DNA of 35,932 nt from the IMG/VR virus record IMGVR_UViG_3300042502_001143, positions 1 to 35,932 of that record; one strand, written 5' to 3'. The notes beneath the pieces were generated by a model, which was given only the letters and a program-made list of their open reading frames with translations, did not search any database and had not been told where the DNA came from. The position numbers and the translations under genes were made by a program. Numbering within the stretch: position 1 is the stretch's first letter; each line of letters starts with the position of its first letter. The stretch comes from a virus. Positions 16,201 to 23,200 of this stretch are shown here, piece by piece.

Positions 16201-18132
16201 AGAACTACCACTACTTCCCGAAGTTGCCGATGTTCCGCTTGTCGCAGATGTTCCACTTGTTCCGCTTGTTGCAGATGTTCCTGATGTTCCACTCGTTCCA
16301 CTACTACCAGTAGTTCCCGAAGAACCACCTGCTCCACTTATACCACTAGTCCCACTACTACCGCTTGTTCCCGAAGAACCCGCAGTTGCTGATGTTCCAC
16401 TTGTACCTGATGTTCCTGAAGTTCCACTACTTCCGCTTGTTGCAGAAGTTCCACTACTTCCCGAAGTTCCACTACTACCACTACTTCCACTCGAACCTGC
16501 GGTTGCTGATGTTCCACTTGTCCCACTAGTTCCGCTTGTTGCTGAAGTTCCCGAAGTTCCTGATGTTCCTCTAGTTCCCGAAGTTCCTGATGAACCCGCC
16601 GTTGCTGATGTTCCACTACTACCCGATGTTCCACTTGTACCTGATGAACCCGAAGTTCCACCGGCTCCACTTACACCACTTGTCCCCGAAGAACCACTAC
16701 TTCCACTACTTCCGCTTGAACCTGATGTTGCACTTGTACCTGATGTTCCACTTGTTCCTCTAGTTCCACTACTTCCCGAAGTTCCCGATGTTGCTGATGT
16801 TCCACTACTTCCACTCGTTCCACTTGTTCCACTACTTCCACTAACTCCCGAAGTTCCTGATGTTCCCGAAGAACCTGAAGTTCCACTTACACCCGATGTT
16901 CCACTTGTAGCTGATGTTCCTGAAGAACCTGAAGTTCCACTAGTACCATTAACTCCACTTGTACCCGATGTACCAGATGTTCCCGACGTTCCCGCAGTTA
17001 CTAAATTTGTTCCAACTCCCGCAGTTAAAGTAGATATATCAAGATACCCTCCTCTAGCAGTTCCACCTTGCTCAAAAAATCTTAATCTATTTTGAAAAAC
17101 ATCTATTGTTACACCTTCACCTACAAGTGTTGTGTTGGTTATTGCTTTTCCTAATAAAATTTCACCTCCCTCATCTCCACCAATAGCGTTTACTGTTATT
17201 TTATCACCAGTAACAATTAATGAACCTGTAATTTCTGTATTTGAATTTACTCTTACTTTTGAACCATTATCTTCTATATTAGAATCGGAAATATGTTCAC
17301 CACTTTGTCCTGCCGAACCTTTTGTTAATCGGTTTCTAGTTATTTGAGTTTCACTTCCTAATGAATTATATGTTTCAGGCCCCATCATTAAAATAGATGA
17401 GGTTATTGTATTCCCAGAAGCTGCTTGATGAACATATATCCATCTATCTTGCACCGAATCAAATAATAATGAACCACTTCTATATGGTGCTGAACCCGAA
17501 TCTATTACCGCAATACCACCATATCTAATTGTATTAGAATCGGTGTTCATTGTAATTAAATTAGTAGATACATTTAACTGAGATGATGTAATAAATGTAG
17601 TTGATACTAAACTAGCTGATAATGTTCCAGTTACTCTTAAATCTCCAGTAACTAAAGAATTGCCTGTGATTTCGGTTGGACTTTGTAATAATATTTTTCC
17701 TGCTCCATTTGTATCAACTATAAGATTACCATTTCCACTATTTGAAATTGTAAAATCACTACCACCATTATAAGTGATATTATTATTAGTTGTTATTGAA
17801 CCCGTTACTACTAAATTACTACCAATAGTAGTTGAACCAGTTACAATTAAAAAATCTCTTACCGTTAATGCCGTATTAACTCGTAATCCCTGATTTGGAG
17901 AAATAACTGCCGTAGTTGAGCCGGATTTTAATGTTGTTATATCTCCTAATGAATCAACTGATAAATTTGTTAAACCCGAACCATCACCCAAAAAAGCAGA
18001 GGAGGATACACTGCCGAAAAATTGTGATGCAGTTGGTTGAAAATCCGCAGATCTACTTCCACTCACAAATAGTGCTACTAAGCTTGAGCTTAGTTGATTG
18101 AATCCATTAGGTGCTTTGCCGTTATACGCCAT
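13228..18132 (-). CDS. Tail fibre with collagen-like Gly-Thr-Ser repeats and C-terminal S74 intramolecular chaperone
   Basis: 1634 residues. Residues 1-380 are beta-rich and Ser/Thr/Gly-rich (repeated 'TGSLxVTGSITT' type units), as in phage receptor fibres. Residues about 381-1026 are an almost pure Gly-X-Y repeat (mostly GTS, GSS, with frequent ATS where Ala replaces Gly). Residues 1027-1520 contain duplicated beta segments (TQDGVRLVGRAGGTG and TQDGVIIAGRAGGTG; two copies of QNIHTAATPTF). The end is a Peptidase_S74 / endosialidase-type chaperone domain: SDKNLKDNI places Ser1529 and Lys1534 at the S-D-x-x-x-K spacing of the self-cleaving dyad, followed by GYTFDWN, DYGVIAQEIEEVMPELV and YEKIIPLLIESIKE. 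Cleavage before Ser1529 would release about 106 residues after trimerisation. It likely forms a trimeric receptor-binding fibre. Confidence 0.9.
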   Translation of the reverse strand: MAYNGKAPNGFNQLSSSLVALFVSGSRSADFQPTASQFFGSVSSSAFLGDGSGLTNLSVDSLGDITTLKSGSTTAVISPNQGLRVNTALTVRDFLIVTGSTTIGSNLVVTGSITTNNNITYNGGSDFTISNSGNGNLIVDTNGAGKILLQSPTEITGNSLVTGDLRVTGTLSASLVSTTFITSSQLNVSTNLITMNTDSNTIRYGGIAVIDSGSAPYRSGSLLFDSVQDRWIYVHQAASGNTITSSILMMGPETYNSLGSETQITRNRLTKGSAGQSGEHISDSNIEDNGSKVRVNSNTEITGSLIVTGDKITVNAIGGDEGGEILLGKAITNTTLVGEGVTIDVFQNRLRFFEQGGTARGGYLDISTLTAGVGTNLVTAGTSGTSGTSGTSGVNGTSGTSGSSGTSATSGTSGVSGTSGSSGTSGTSGVSGSSGTSGTSGSSGTSATSGTSGSSGTRGTSGTSGTSATSGSSGSSGSSGSSGTSGVSGAGGTSGSSGTSGTSGSSGTSATAGSSGTSGTRGTSGTSGTSATSGTSGTSGTSATAGSSGSSGSSGTSGSSGTSATSGSSGTSGTSGTSGTSATAGSSGTSGSSGTSGISGAGGSSGTTGSSGTSGTSGTSATSGTSGTSATSGTSATSGSSGSSGITGAGGGSGSSGSSGTSGTSATAGSSGTSGTRGTSGTSGTSGISGAGGSSGLTGSSGTSGTSGTSGTSATAGSSGTSGTRGTSGTSGTSATSGTSGSSGSSGSSGAQGTSGSAGTSGTSGTSGTSGTSGTSATSGTSGTSATSGSGGSSGTSGTRGTSGTSGTSGVSGASGSSGSSGTSGTSGTSATSGTSGTSATSGTSGSSGTSGTSGTSATSGTSATSGTSGTSATSGSSGVSGTSGTSGTGGSSGTSGTRGTSGTSGTSATSGTSATSGTSGSSGTSGLSGATGSSGSSGTSGTSGTSATSGTGGSSGTSGTSGTSATSGTSATSGTSGTSATSGTSGTRGTSGTSGTSGTSGTSATSGTSGTSATSGTSGASGTNGVLSLTGATDNGLITLNGTAPNATVETNLTFDGATLTLTGDQIVRAAATQDGVRLVGRAGGTGNFRVSITPETLSADRTLTLANGNTTLVTGTMVSTTRTITINGTTNQVVSSAGGQDLSSNRTWTLSLPQNIHTAATPTFGGLTLSGAQSITGGGLTIRTAATQDGVIIAGRAGGTGTFDVTISPTTLTADRTLTLADGNTILVGGTMLTTARSISTTGGITGGGDLSADRTFTIADGALTNAKLANSSITVTAGTGMSGGGAVSLGGTVTLTNAGVTSNVAGTGISVSGATGAVTITNTGVTSLTGTSNQISVSAGTGAVTLSTPQNIHTAATPTFARQTLSGTPTVWSATTPGTGNGDLHLGSASGTANAGFAITFGARDASSGGNGQAGIYINSDGSYGTRMYIATTDSYATGARTAISINEGGAVSIIRSGLTLSADSTSISFSSATGAKTISTGGSTDLFLSPGGNVRIGTAGTSVAAKLQVGGDIRATGEVVAYAASDKNLKDNIQKIESPLEIISKIGGYTFDWNKNQQTYTGKDYGVIAQEIEEVMPELVITRESGYKAVNYEKIIPLLIESIKEQQNAIVAQQTEIKELREVINNILNK
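15055..16992 (-). repeat. Collagen-like Gly-Thr-Ser repeat tract of the 1634-aa fibre
   Basis: In-frame 9-base units (Gly-Thr-Ser and variants) over about 646 residues. There is no proline, and arginine is the only charged residue, in about seven GTRGTSG units. Gly is replaced by Ala in many units (TSATSG), keeping the three-residue register. Serine is written with both TCN and AGY codons, so DNA copies differ although the protein repeats. The opposite strand stays open in this stretch as a by-product. Confidence 0.9.
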
Positions 18133-18143
18133 TAATTAAAACT

Positions 18144-18476
18144 TTACGATATTTCTAAAACTGAAACAATTACATCAGCCGATGTTGCTTGAGTTGAAAC
18201 TACTGATATAAAATCATTAGCCTCCAATACTACTTTTTGGTCTCCACCAATTACTACTATAGACCCGCCTTCAGTAATCAAAGCATTTTTTACTAAATGA
18301 TTTGTTTTAGTAGCGGATGAATCGGTTACAGTTACATTCACACTTATATTTTGTGTAAGCACATTTGCAACACTTAAACCAATTACAGTAGTAACAGTAC
18401 CAGCAGGTGCCTGATATACTTTCGTATTAGTCAGTCCTATCGAACCAGTTACACTATTTTTAAATACGTTTGCCAT
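18144..18476 (-). CDS. Small beta-sandwich structural protein (110 aa)
   Basis: 110 residues, almost entirely alternating beta strands: VYQAPAGTVTTVIGLSVANV, then ISVNVTVTDSS, HLVKNALITEGGSIVVIGGDQKVVLEANDFISVV and ADVIVSVLEIS. This pattern occurs in small virion-associated proteins of aquatic myoviruses. The same strands, in order, form the two ends of the 296-residue protein at 32432-33322, so the two share a fold. No catalytic motif, Cys or signal peptide is present. It lies 11 bases upstream of the S74 fibre gene and 16 bases after the preceding small gene. A fibre attachment or decoration role is inferred. Confidence 0.7.
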   Translation of the reverse strand: MANVFKNSVTGSIGLTNTKVYQAPAGTVTTVIGLSVANVLTQNISVNVTVTDSSATKTNHLVKNALITEGGSIVVIGGDQKVVLEANDFISVVSTQATSADVIVSVLEIS

Positions 18477-18492
18477 TTTTTTATTTTATGTT

Positions 18493-18825
18493 TTATCCTA
18501 AAGCAATTGCGAATGCGATAGCTGAATCTAATATATTCACGCCATCCACTTGCACTTGTCCTCCGTTTATTGTGTTTACATTCCCATCTACCGTTACTGA
18601 ACCTGTTATAAAAACCGAACCTGTTATTTGTTGTATATTAGCAGTTGTAGAACCGATATCAATAGTCTGAGTAACTGTCAGTTCATTAAATGTAGCTGCT
18701 GATACATTAATATCTCCGGTAAATGAACCCGTAACAGAGCCGGTAAACGAACCACTTAAATTAGCATAAGCATTATTTAAGTCTTGCGTTATTGAACCGG
18801 AGAAACTGGGACTATGTATTTTCAT
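18493..18825 (-). CDS. Small fibre-like protein with TGSF/TGSV repeats (110 aa)
   Basis: 110 residues, starting MKIHSPSFSGSITQDLNNAY and continuing with SGSFTGSVTGSFTGD, SVFITGSVTVDGNVNTINGG and ILDSAIAFAIALG. The short GSxTG units are the same building blocks as in the beta-rich parts of both large fibres, so this is probably a short fibre or a fibre-base protein. It has no Cys and no signal peptide. Its start is one of the few with a weak purine run (AAGG, four bases before ATG), and its leader contains TATTTATA (18848-18841). Confidence 0.65.
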   Translation of the reverse strand: MKIHSPSFSGSITQDLNNAYANLSGSFTGSVTGSFTGDINVSAATFNELTVTQTIDIGSTTANIQQITGSVFITGSVTVDGNVNTINGGQVQVDGVNILDSAIAFAIALG

Positions 18826-18840
18826 TTTACCTTATTTATG

Positions 18841-18848
18841 TATAAATA
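18841..18848 (-). promoter_or_regulatory. Shared TATTTATA motif before the 110-aa fibre-like gene
   Basis: Minus-strand TATTTATA in the 47-base gap between 18825 and 18873; the plus strand reads TATAAATA, the T4 late -10 sequence, but pointing away from the gene. The same 8-mer is in two other gaps (32397-32404, 33351-33358). No -33 element is seen 20 bases upstream. Whether it is a promoter in either direction or an RNA element is open. Confidence 0.3.
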
Positions 18849-18872
18849 TAATTTTAATTATCTTTTGATGGT

Positions 18873-19319
18873 TTATGGTTGATTTGGCCAGATAATATTG
18901 AAAGGATTTTCTTGTGATGTAATATCTCTCAATTCTTGTCTATATGTTTTCCAATTTTCAAGTGAACTACTTAGTGGTGTATCGGATAAAACTGTCCAAT
19001 CACACTCTTTAAGTAATTCACTTCTATGTTCTCTAATCTCTGCCCATTTTTGTATTATCCTTCCACTTATTTCAGTTTCACTTGCATCAGTTTGAATCCA
19101 ATTTTGATAATACACACCATCCGTTAGAATGGGAGTTCCTTCGATAATATTTTTTGTGTAATCGTTTGGTTTAGGAGTTAATTCAACTTTATATAATCCA
19201 AATTCTTCTAATGTAGAATCGGATATAGTTTCCGGAAAGCTTACATTATAAGCATCTTTTCTAAGTTGTTCTACACTATATGGGTATTCTATATTTTCTT
19301 CTATAATTCTTAAATACAT
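18873..19319 (-). CDS. Tail assembly chaperone-like protein (Phage_tail_APC type)
   Basis: 148 residues. The C-terminal half, with R-x-x-LLKECDWTVLSDTPL (about 106-120), WKTYRQELRDIT (about 126-137) and a closing P-x-NIIWPNQP, is the signature of the small phage tail-assembly chaperone family, including tail fibre assembly proteins. The N-terminal half is a variable beta-rich region. Such proteins help fold or oligomerise tail fibres and are usually next to the fibre gene, as here between the 4048- and 1634-residue fibres. It begins 1 base after the upstream stop. Confidence 0.8.
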   Translation of the reverse strand: MYLRIIEENIEYPYSVEQLRKDAYNVSFPETISDSTLEEFGLYKVELTPKPNDYTKNIIEGTPILTDGVYYQNWIQTDASETEISGRIIQKWAEIREHRSELLKECDWTVLSDTPLSSSLENWKTYRQELRDITSQENPFNIIWPNQP

Positions 19320-19320
19320 A

Positions 19321-20217
19321 TTATTTAAAATTTAGGGGTATTGATGCAAAATTATCCAAACCTGTACAATTGTTGAATGCATCAGTTCCAGATGGTGTTG
19401 GACTTCTTGACCAAAGTGTAGGTGCATTACCATCTAAAGCGTTTGATGTAGTTGACATATTATACACATTATCAAATATTGTTACGGAGGTATTTGCTGT
19501 AAATTGTTGTGCAAATGTTAATGCTAAACAATTTCTAAATGTTGATGAAAAGTTAATTGCATTTGTTGAACTTGCAAATAGATTAGCAGAATATGTATTC
19601 AATAATGTACATGAGTTAAATGCCGATGCGAAACTATTTGCATTTGTAGAATTATCAAACAATCCCGTTGGTATAGCCGTTACCGATGTAAATGAAAATA
19701 TATCACTAAATGTTGTTGCTGATGGTGAAAAATCAAATATATCAGCAGGTATGGAAGTTATTCCTGTACCTCTCATAAATCCCGCAAAAGAAATTATATT
19801 ATTCAATCCTCTATAACCAACTTCCATTGTGCCACTAGCTGGTATAGATGTTATATTTGTACATCCGTTAAAATCTAAAGTTCTTAAACCAACTCTACCA
19901 AAATCTATAATGCCCGTAATAAGTGAACGTATTGCCGCATTATTATTAACTTTAAATCCAGGCATCTGACCAATTATTTCAACAGTATAAACTCCAGCGG
20001 TTGCATATGTATGTATTCTATCAGAATCGCCTACAGATGTTATTGTGGAAGTGGGAGTAGCATCTCCCCAAGCTACTTCAATATCCGTTGCAAACGAACC
20101 AAAACTTACCAATGGTAATGTAAATATTTGCCCATTCGAAGTAGTTGTTACTTGAATTTTAAATGGAATGGGCTCTCCCCCACCATCCAATGGCACTAAT
20201 CTTCTAAATATTCCCAT
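19321..20217 (-). CDS. PKD-like plus BspA-type leucine-rich repeat protein, adhesin-like
   Basis: 298 residues. Residues about 20-95 look like a PKD-type beta domain (VAWGDATPTSTITS, then IHTYATAGVYTVEIIG). WGDA replaces the usual WGDG. From about residue 108, repeats of the BspA/DUF285 kind follow, each with a phenylalanine and an asparagine ladder: LRTLDFNGCTNITSIP, IPTGLFDNSTNANSF, ANLFASSTNAINFSSTF and DAFNNCTGLDNFASIP. Such repeats form right-handed solenoids in bacterial surface adhesins. The gene sits directly after the 4048-residue fibre and before the assembly chaperone, so it is probably a distal fibre or receptor-binding component. No signal peptide is visible, consistent with virion assembly rather than secretion. 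Confidence 0.75.
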   Translation of the reverse strand: MGIFRRLVPLDGGGEPIPFKIQVTTTSNGQIFTLPLVSFGSFATDIEVAWGDATPTSTITSVGDSDRIHTYATAGVYTVEIIGQMPGFKVNNNAAIRSLITGIIDFGRVGLRTLDFNGCTNITSIPASGTMEVGYRGLNNIISFAGFMRGTGITSIPADIFDFSPSATTFSDIFSFTSVTAIPTGLFDNSTNANSFASAFNSCTLLNTYSANLFASSTNAINFSSTFRNCLALTFAQQFTANTSVTIFDNVYNMSTTSNALDGNAPTLWSRSPTPSGTDAFNNCTGLDNFASIPLNFK

Positions 20218-20230
20218 AACTATTCATATT

Positions 20231-23200
20231 TTAAGTTGACATGTTTAATCCAATTAAGAAACCATAGTAGTTATTACCACCATCCAAAGTATAGAAAGTC
20301 AATACATCAGTTCCAGCTGATGTTAATATTGGTGCGGTTGCTCCTGCCCATCTAACAGTGTTTGGCCAAGTTATAACATATGCTCCTGCATTTACCAATG
20401 CTATTGTAAATCCAAATGCTCTATTAGGTGGTGGGCTACCAAATGTAAATGTTGTGTTCGCATTTACAGTTCTTGTAAAGTTATTAGCCGTTGCTAAATC
20501 TAAAGTTACACTACCACCCGTTCCTAAAGAAGCATGAGTTTCACTATAAATAGTTGGGTTTACAGAACCAGTAACTTCTAATTTGCTAGAATCAAATTTA
20601 AAACTACTTTCAACTTGTCCAAATCCGGTTGCGTTAACATAAGTTATTACACCATTATCAGTTGTTCCAGTTAATAATAAAAGTCCGGATGTACCCGATG
20701 TTCCACTCGTTCCACTTGTTGCTGAAGTTCCTGATGAGCCTGAAGTTCCCGAAGTTCCCGAAGAACCAAAGTATGTTCCATCCAAACCGCTTGTTCCTGA
20801 TGTTCCCGAAGTTCCGTTTGAGCCATCCAATCCAGAAGTTCCACTACTTCCACTTGTACCAGATGAACCAAAGAAAGTTCCATCTAATCCACTTGTACCA
20901 GATGTTCCCGAAGTTCCGTTTGTTCCATCACTTCCACTTGTTCCAGCAGTTCCCGAAGTTCCCGATGAACCAAAATAAGTTCCATCCAATCCACTCGTTC
21001 CCGAAGTTCCTGATGTTCCTGTAGTTCCCGAAGTTCCTGATGTTCCTGAAGTTCCACTACTTCCAAAGAATGTTCCATCTAAACCGCTTGTTCCCGAAGT
21101 TCCTGCTGTACCAGATGTTCCAGTTGTTCCCGAAGTTCCTGTTATACCCGAAGTTCCCGATGAACCAAAGTATGTTCCATCTAAACCACTTGTTCCACTC
21201 GTTCCAGCAGTTCCCGAAGTTCCCGCAGAACCACTAATACCTGATGTTCCACTGCTTCCCGATGTTCCACTACTTCCAAAGAATGTTCCATCCAATCCAC
21301 TCGTTCCACTACTACCACTTGTACCCGTAGTTCCGCTTGTTCCACTTACACCACTTGTACCTGAAGTTCCACTACTTCCAAAGAATGTTCCATCTCTTCC
21401 GCTTGTTCCCGAAGTTCCTGATGTTCCATGTGAACCATCAATACCTGATGTTCCACTTTCTCCAGAAGTTCCTGAAGTTCCTGATGAACCAAAGAAAGTT
21501 CCATCTAAACCACTTGTTCCCGAAGTTGCTGATGTGCCCGATGTTCCACTAGTTCCGCTTGTTCCATTGATACCACTCGTACCAGATGTTCCAGCAGTTC
21601 CACTTGTCCCATCCACACCGCTTGTTCCCGATGTTCCTGCAGTTCCGCTTGTTCCTGCAGTCCCACTCGTACCCGTTGTTCCCGAAGTTCCGCTTGTTCC
21701 ACTACTACCAAAGAATGTTCCATCTAATCCACTAGTACCAGATGTTCCAGCACTACCGCTTGTTCCAGCAGTTCCCGATGTTCCATCTATACCACTTGTA
21801 CCTGATGTTCCACTAATACCGCTTGTTCCAGCAGTTCCAGAAGTTCCTGCAGTTCCGCTTGTTCCAGTAGTTCCTGATGTTCCTGCACTTCCACTCGTTC
21901 CATCTATACCTGAAGTTCCATCAATTCCCGAAGTTCCTGATGTTCCAGCAGTTCCACTTGTTCCAGCAGTTCCACTAGTTCCAAAAGTTCCATCGATTCC
22001 CGATGTTCCACTACTTCCATCGATTCCCGAAGTTCCGCTTGTTCCAGCAGTTCCTGATGTTCCACTTATACCACTCGTTCCCGAAGTTCCAGCAGTTCCA
22101 CTTGTTCCAGCAGTTCCTGAAATTCCCGAAGTTCCAGCACTTCCGCTTGTTCCATCTATACCCGAAGTTCCTGATGTTCCAGCCGTTCCACTACTTCCCG
22201 AAGTTCCTGATGTTCCAGTAGTTCCCGATGTTCCAGATGTTCCACTCGTTCCATCAACACCACTCGTTCCACTTGTCCCAGCAGTTCCCGATGTTCCTGC
22301 TGTTCCTGATGTTCCAGCCGTTCCACTCGTTCCACTACTACCACTAGTCCCTGCCGTTCCGCTTGTTCCAGCAGTTCCTGATGTTCCTGATGTGCCCGTA
22401 GTTCCACTCGTTCCACTACTTCCACTCGTTCCAGAAGTTCCATCTATACCACTTGTACCTGATGTTCCAGCAGTTCCCGAAGTTCCTGAAGTTCCCGCAC
22501 TTCCATCGATACCACTTGTGCCTGATGTTCCAGCAGTTCCACTCGTTCCACTACTTCCACTTTGGCCACTTGTTCCACTCGTTCCACTGCTTCCGCTTGA
22601 ACCCGAAGTTCCACTTGTTCCACTAATTCCCGAAGTTCCTGATGTTCCCGATGAACCCGAAGTTCCATCTATACCACTTGTTCCCGAAGTTCCTGATGTT
22701 CCGTTTGTTCCATCAACTCCACTCGTTCCGCTTGTTCCCGAAGTTCCATCTATTCCCGATGTTCCTGATGTTCCCGAAGTTCCATCTATACCGCTTGTTC
22801 CCGAAGTTCCATCTATTCCCGATGTTCCTGATGTTCCCGAAGTTCCATCGATACCACTTGTACCTGATGTTCCATCAACACCACTTGTTCCCGAAGTTCC
22901 ATCCAATCCTGATGTACCGCTACTACCACTCGTTCCTGTAGTTCCAGATGTTCCACTACTTCCACTCGTTCCAGTAGTTCCGGATGTTCCCGATGTTCCG
23001 GATGAACCACTACTTCCGCTACTTCCACTAGTTCCACTAGTTCCGCTTGTTCCACTTATTCCCGATGTTCCACTAGTACCTGATGAACCCGAAGTTCCAG
23101 CAGTTCCGCTTGTTCCAGCAGTTCCACTCGTTCCTGCAGTTCCACTAGTCCCTGCCGTTCCACTTGTTCCTGCAGTTCCACTCGTTCCTGATGTTCCATC

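Noticed and set aside
14753-17095. A 780-residue plus-strand frame rich in Val, Pro, Leu and Asp
   Set aside because: It lies exactly opposite the Gly-Thr-Ser tract; the codons for Gly-Thr-Ser read backwards give Val-Pro-Leu/Glu/Asp repeats without stops. It is a by-product of the repeat.
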